From: Carboxylicivirga sp.
GTDB taxonomy: Bacteria; Bacteroidota; Bacteroidia; Bacteroidales; Marinilabiliaceae
Direction: 5' to 3'
Assembly: GCA_025210475.1 (NCBI GenBank)
Contig: JAOARW010000030.1
Location: 1-64,000, forward strand
DNA length: 64,000 bases
In this document: positions 62,951-64,000 of the stretch, piece by piece
Numbering within the stretch: the stretch's first letter is position 1
Layout of the letters: each line of letters begins with the position of its first letter
Program-made: the position numbers and the translations under genes
Notes under the pieces: generated by a model
Database searches by the model: none
What the model was told of the DNA's origin: nothing
What the model saw: only the letters and a program-made list of their open reading frames with translations

Positions 62951-64000
62951 TTGACTGATATTATAAAACACTTACAATTCTATGGTGGCACTTTTGAATA
63001 TTTTAATTTATTAGTTCTATTTGTTCTGCTATTCATAAGTAATACATTTATAGAAAAGAAAATCTGGCAAACTATTTTTGCAAGTATAACCACGTTATAT
63101 CTGTGCCTCCAAATTAGTTCTTTATTTTTCATTCGAGGATTTATAAGTTTTGAATACTATGTGCATTTTAATGCCCGAGATATTATTTCAATGATGCACT
63201 TATATCTTAAGCAGATTATACTTCTTATTATATTATTTATAGCTTTATTTCTAATCTTCAAAAATGCAAATCGGATATACTTAAACCTAATTGCAAAAAT
63301 TAAAAACTTGTCATCTCTAAGTATTAATGACAAAATCCTTAAAATAATTAGAATTATAAGTATCCCAATATTATCTTCCTTATTATGTTTTGAAGGTGGA
63401 ATTATAGATAGTAGCAGAGATTTAATATTAATGCTTAATACCGGAGAGGAAAATTTCGAAGAGAGCTTAAATTTATTGGGATTAGAAAACTATACAATAC
63501 CAAACCAAGTACAAGCAAAGAAAGGGAAAAATATAGTCATTATTTCTTTAGAATCGTTCGAAAAAGGATTTCTTGATAACAAATTCAGTCACTTAACTCC
63601 GAACTTGAGAAAATTAAAGTCAAACTGGAACTATTATGACATTAAACAAAACTCTGGTAGTAAGTGGACTAGTGGTTCGCTATATACATTCATGACTGGA
63701 TTTCCTGCGTATTTTGGAGCAAGTGGTAACTATATTTTTGAGAAAACATACCACTCCAATATTACAAGTCTTGGTCACATTCTTAAGCAAGCGAATTATA
63801 ATACAACTTTTTTATGTTCTGATGCTAGTTTTTCAGGTACTAGAGAGATGCTTAGTGCTTTACAGGTTAACAATATTGTAGATCAATTACAATTAAAAGA
63901 TGCTACTCGAGACAAAGATCTGTTTGAGTTTGCTAAAAAACACATAAAAAATGCAAGCAATAAAAAAGAACCTTTTGCCTTATTAATGTCAACTCTTGAT
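62951..64000 (+). CDS. MdoB/LtaS-like sulfatase-fold membrane transferase, partial
   Basis: A frame open from TTG 62951 to the window end. About four hydrophobic spans (residues about 18-35, 40-60, 85-107, 140-157) precede a catalytic domain: 'IVIISLESFEKG' (metal ligand Glu201), and 'GSKWTSGSLYTFMTGFP' with Thr240 as the nucleophile, as in OpgB/MdoB-type phosphoglycerol or phosphoethanolamine transferases. It would decorate the exported polysaccharide. The TTG start is inferred since no ATG lies near; the C-terminus is outside the window. Confidence 0.82.
   Translation, partial: MTDIIKHLQFYGGTFEYFNLLVLFVLLFISNTFIEKKIWQTIFASITTLYLCLQISSLFFIRGFISFEYYVHFNARDIISMMHLYLKQIILLIILFIALFLIFKNANRIYLNLIAKIKNLSSLSINDKILKIIRIISIPILSSLLCFEGGIIDSSRDLILMLNTGEENFEESLNLLGLENYTIPNQVQAKKGKNIVIISLESFEKGFLDNKFSHLTPNLRKLKSNWNYYDIKQNSGSKWTSGSLYTFMTGFPAYFGASGNYIFEKTYHSNITSLGHILKQANYNTTFLCSDASFSGTREMLSALQVNNIVDQLQLKDATRDKDLFEFAKKHIKNASNKKEPFALLMSTLD

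Overview
The window looks like a chromosomal segment of a Bacteroidota bacterium, probably a marine or anaerobic Bacteroidales/Marinilabiliales relative (inference from gene families; the genus cannot be read from the sequence). Support comes from -7 elements of the TAnnTTTG type, weak Shine-Dalgarno sequences, a CTnDOT-type tyrosine integrase, a fused E1 alpha-beta 2-oxoacid dehydrogenase, a thr operon with a phosphoglycerate-mutase-like protein between thrA and thrC, and genes of the GxxExxY nuclease family.

Region 1 (1 to about 21.2 kb) is the right part of an integrated phage-like element. It ends with a tyrosine integrase beside the 3' end of tRNA-Arg(ACG). From left to right it carries an appendage cluster (175-5187), a strongly basic protein with a protamine-like Arg-rich tail built partly from 162-bp tandem repeats (5199-6569), a run of small single-span membrane proteins with a lysis cassette (peptidoglycan-binding protein, GH108 endolysin, holin; 6602-10316), a DNA-processing module (N6-adenine methylase, 1321-residue SNF2/DEAH helicase, RecA-fold ATPase; 10446-17827), and a leftward cargo module (17860-19762) with a soluble plus four-span membrane pair that resembles RexA/RexB in layout. 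Two clusters, each of three TGACGTCA palindromes spaced 54-55 bp, bracket the DNA-processing and cargo modules. No capsid, terminase or portal gene is visible; they would lie left of the window.

Region 2 (21.5-50.4 kb) is host core genome: M13 peptidase, branched-chain 2-oxoacid dehydrogenase E2 and E1 with a flavodoxin-like protein, an XRE regulator, pyrK-pyrD, tRNA-Lys, an orphan sugar-binding lipoprotein, mtnA, the thr operon behind a threonine/isoleucine-rich leader peptide, two TPR proteins, clpC, gyrA and a third TPR protein. Two long stretches of about 1.3 kb (28.0-29.3 and 50.4-51.7 kb) have no convincing gene. The first is dense in TTACA-N2-TGTAA palindromes, one of which sits at the pyrK promoter.

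Region 3 (51.7-64 kb) is a surface-polysaccharide locus: UDP-glucuronate 4-epimerase, a WlbA/WbpB-type dehydrogenase, rmlA, the Wzm permease, a GxxExxY nuclease gene inserted between wzm and wzt, the Wzt ATPase with a C-terminal carbohydrate domain, a protein with two nucleotidyltransferase domains, two GT4 glycosyltransferases and a truncated MdoB/LtaS-like transferase. Its intergenic regions hold at least two families of hairpin-forming repeats, and one family directly flanks the GxxExxY gene.
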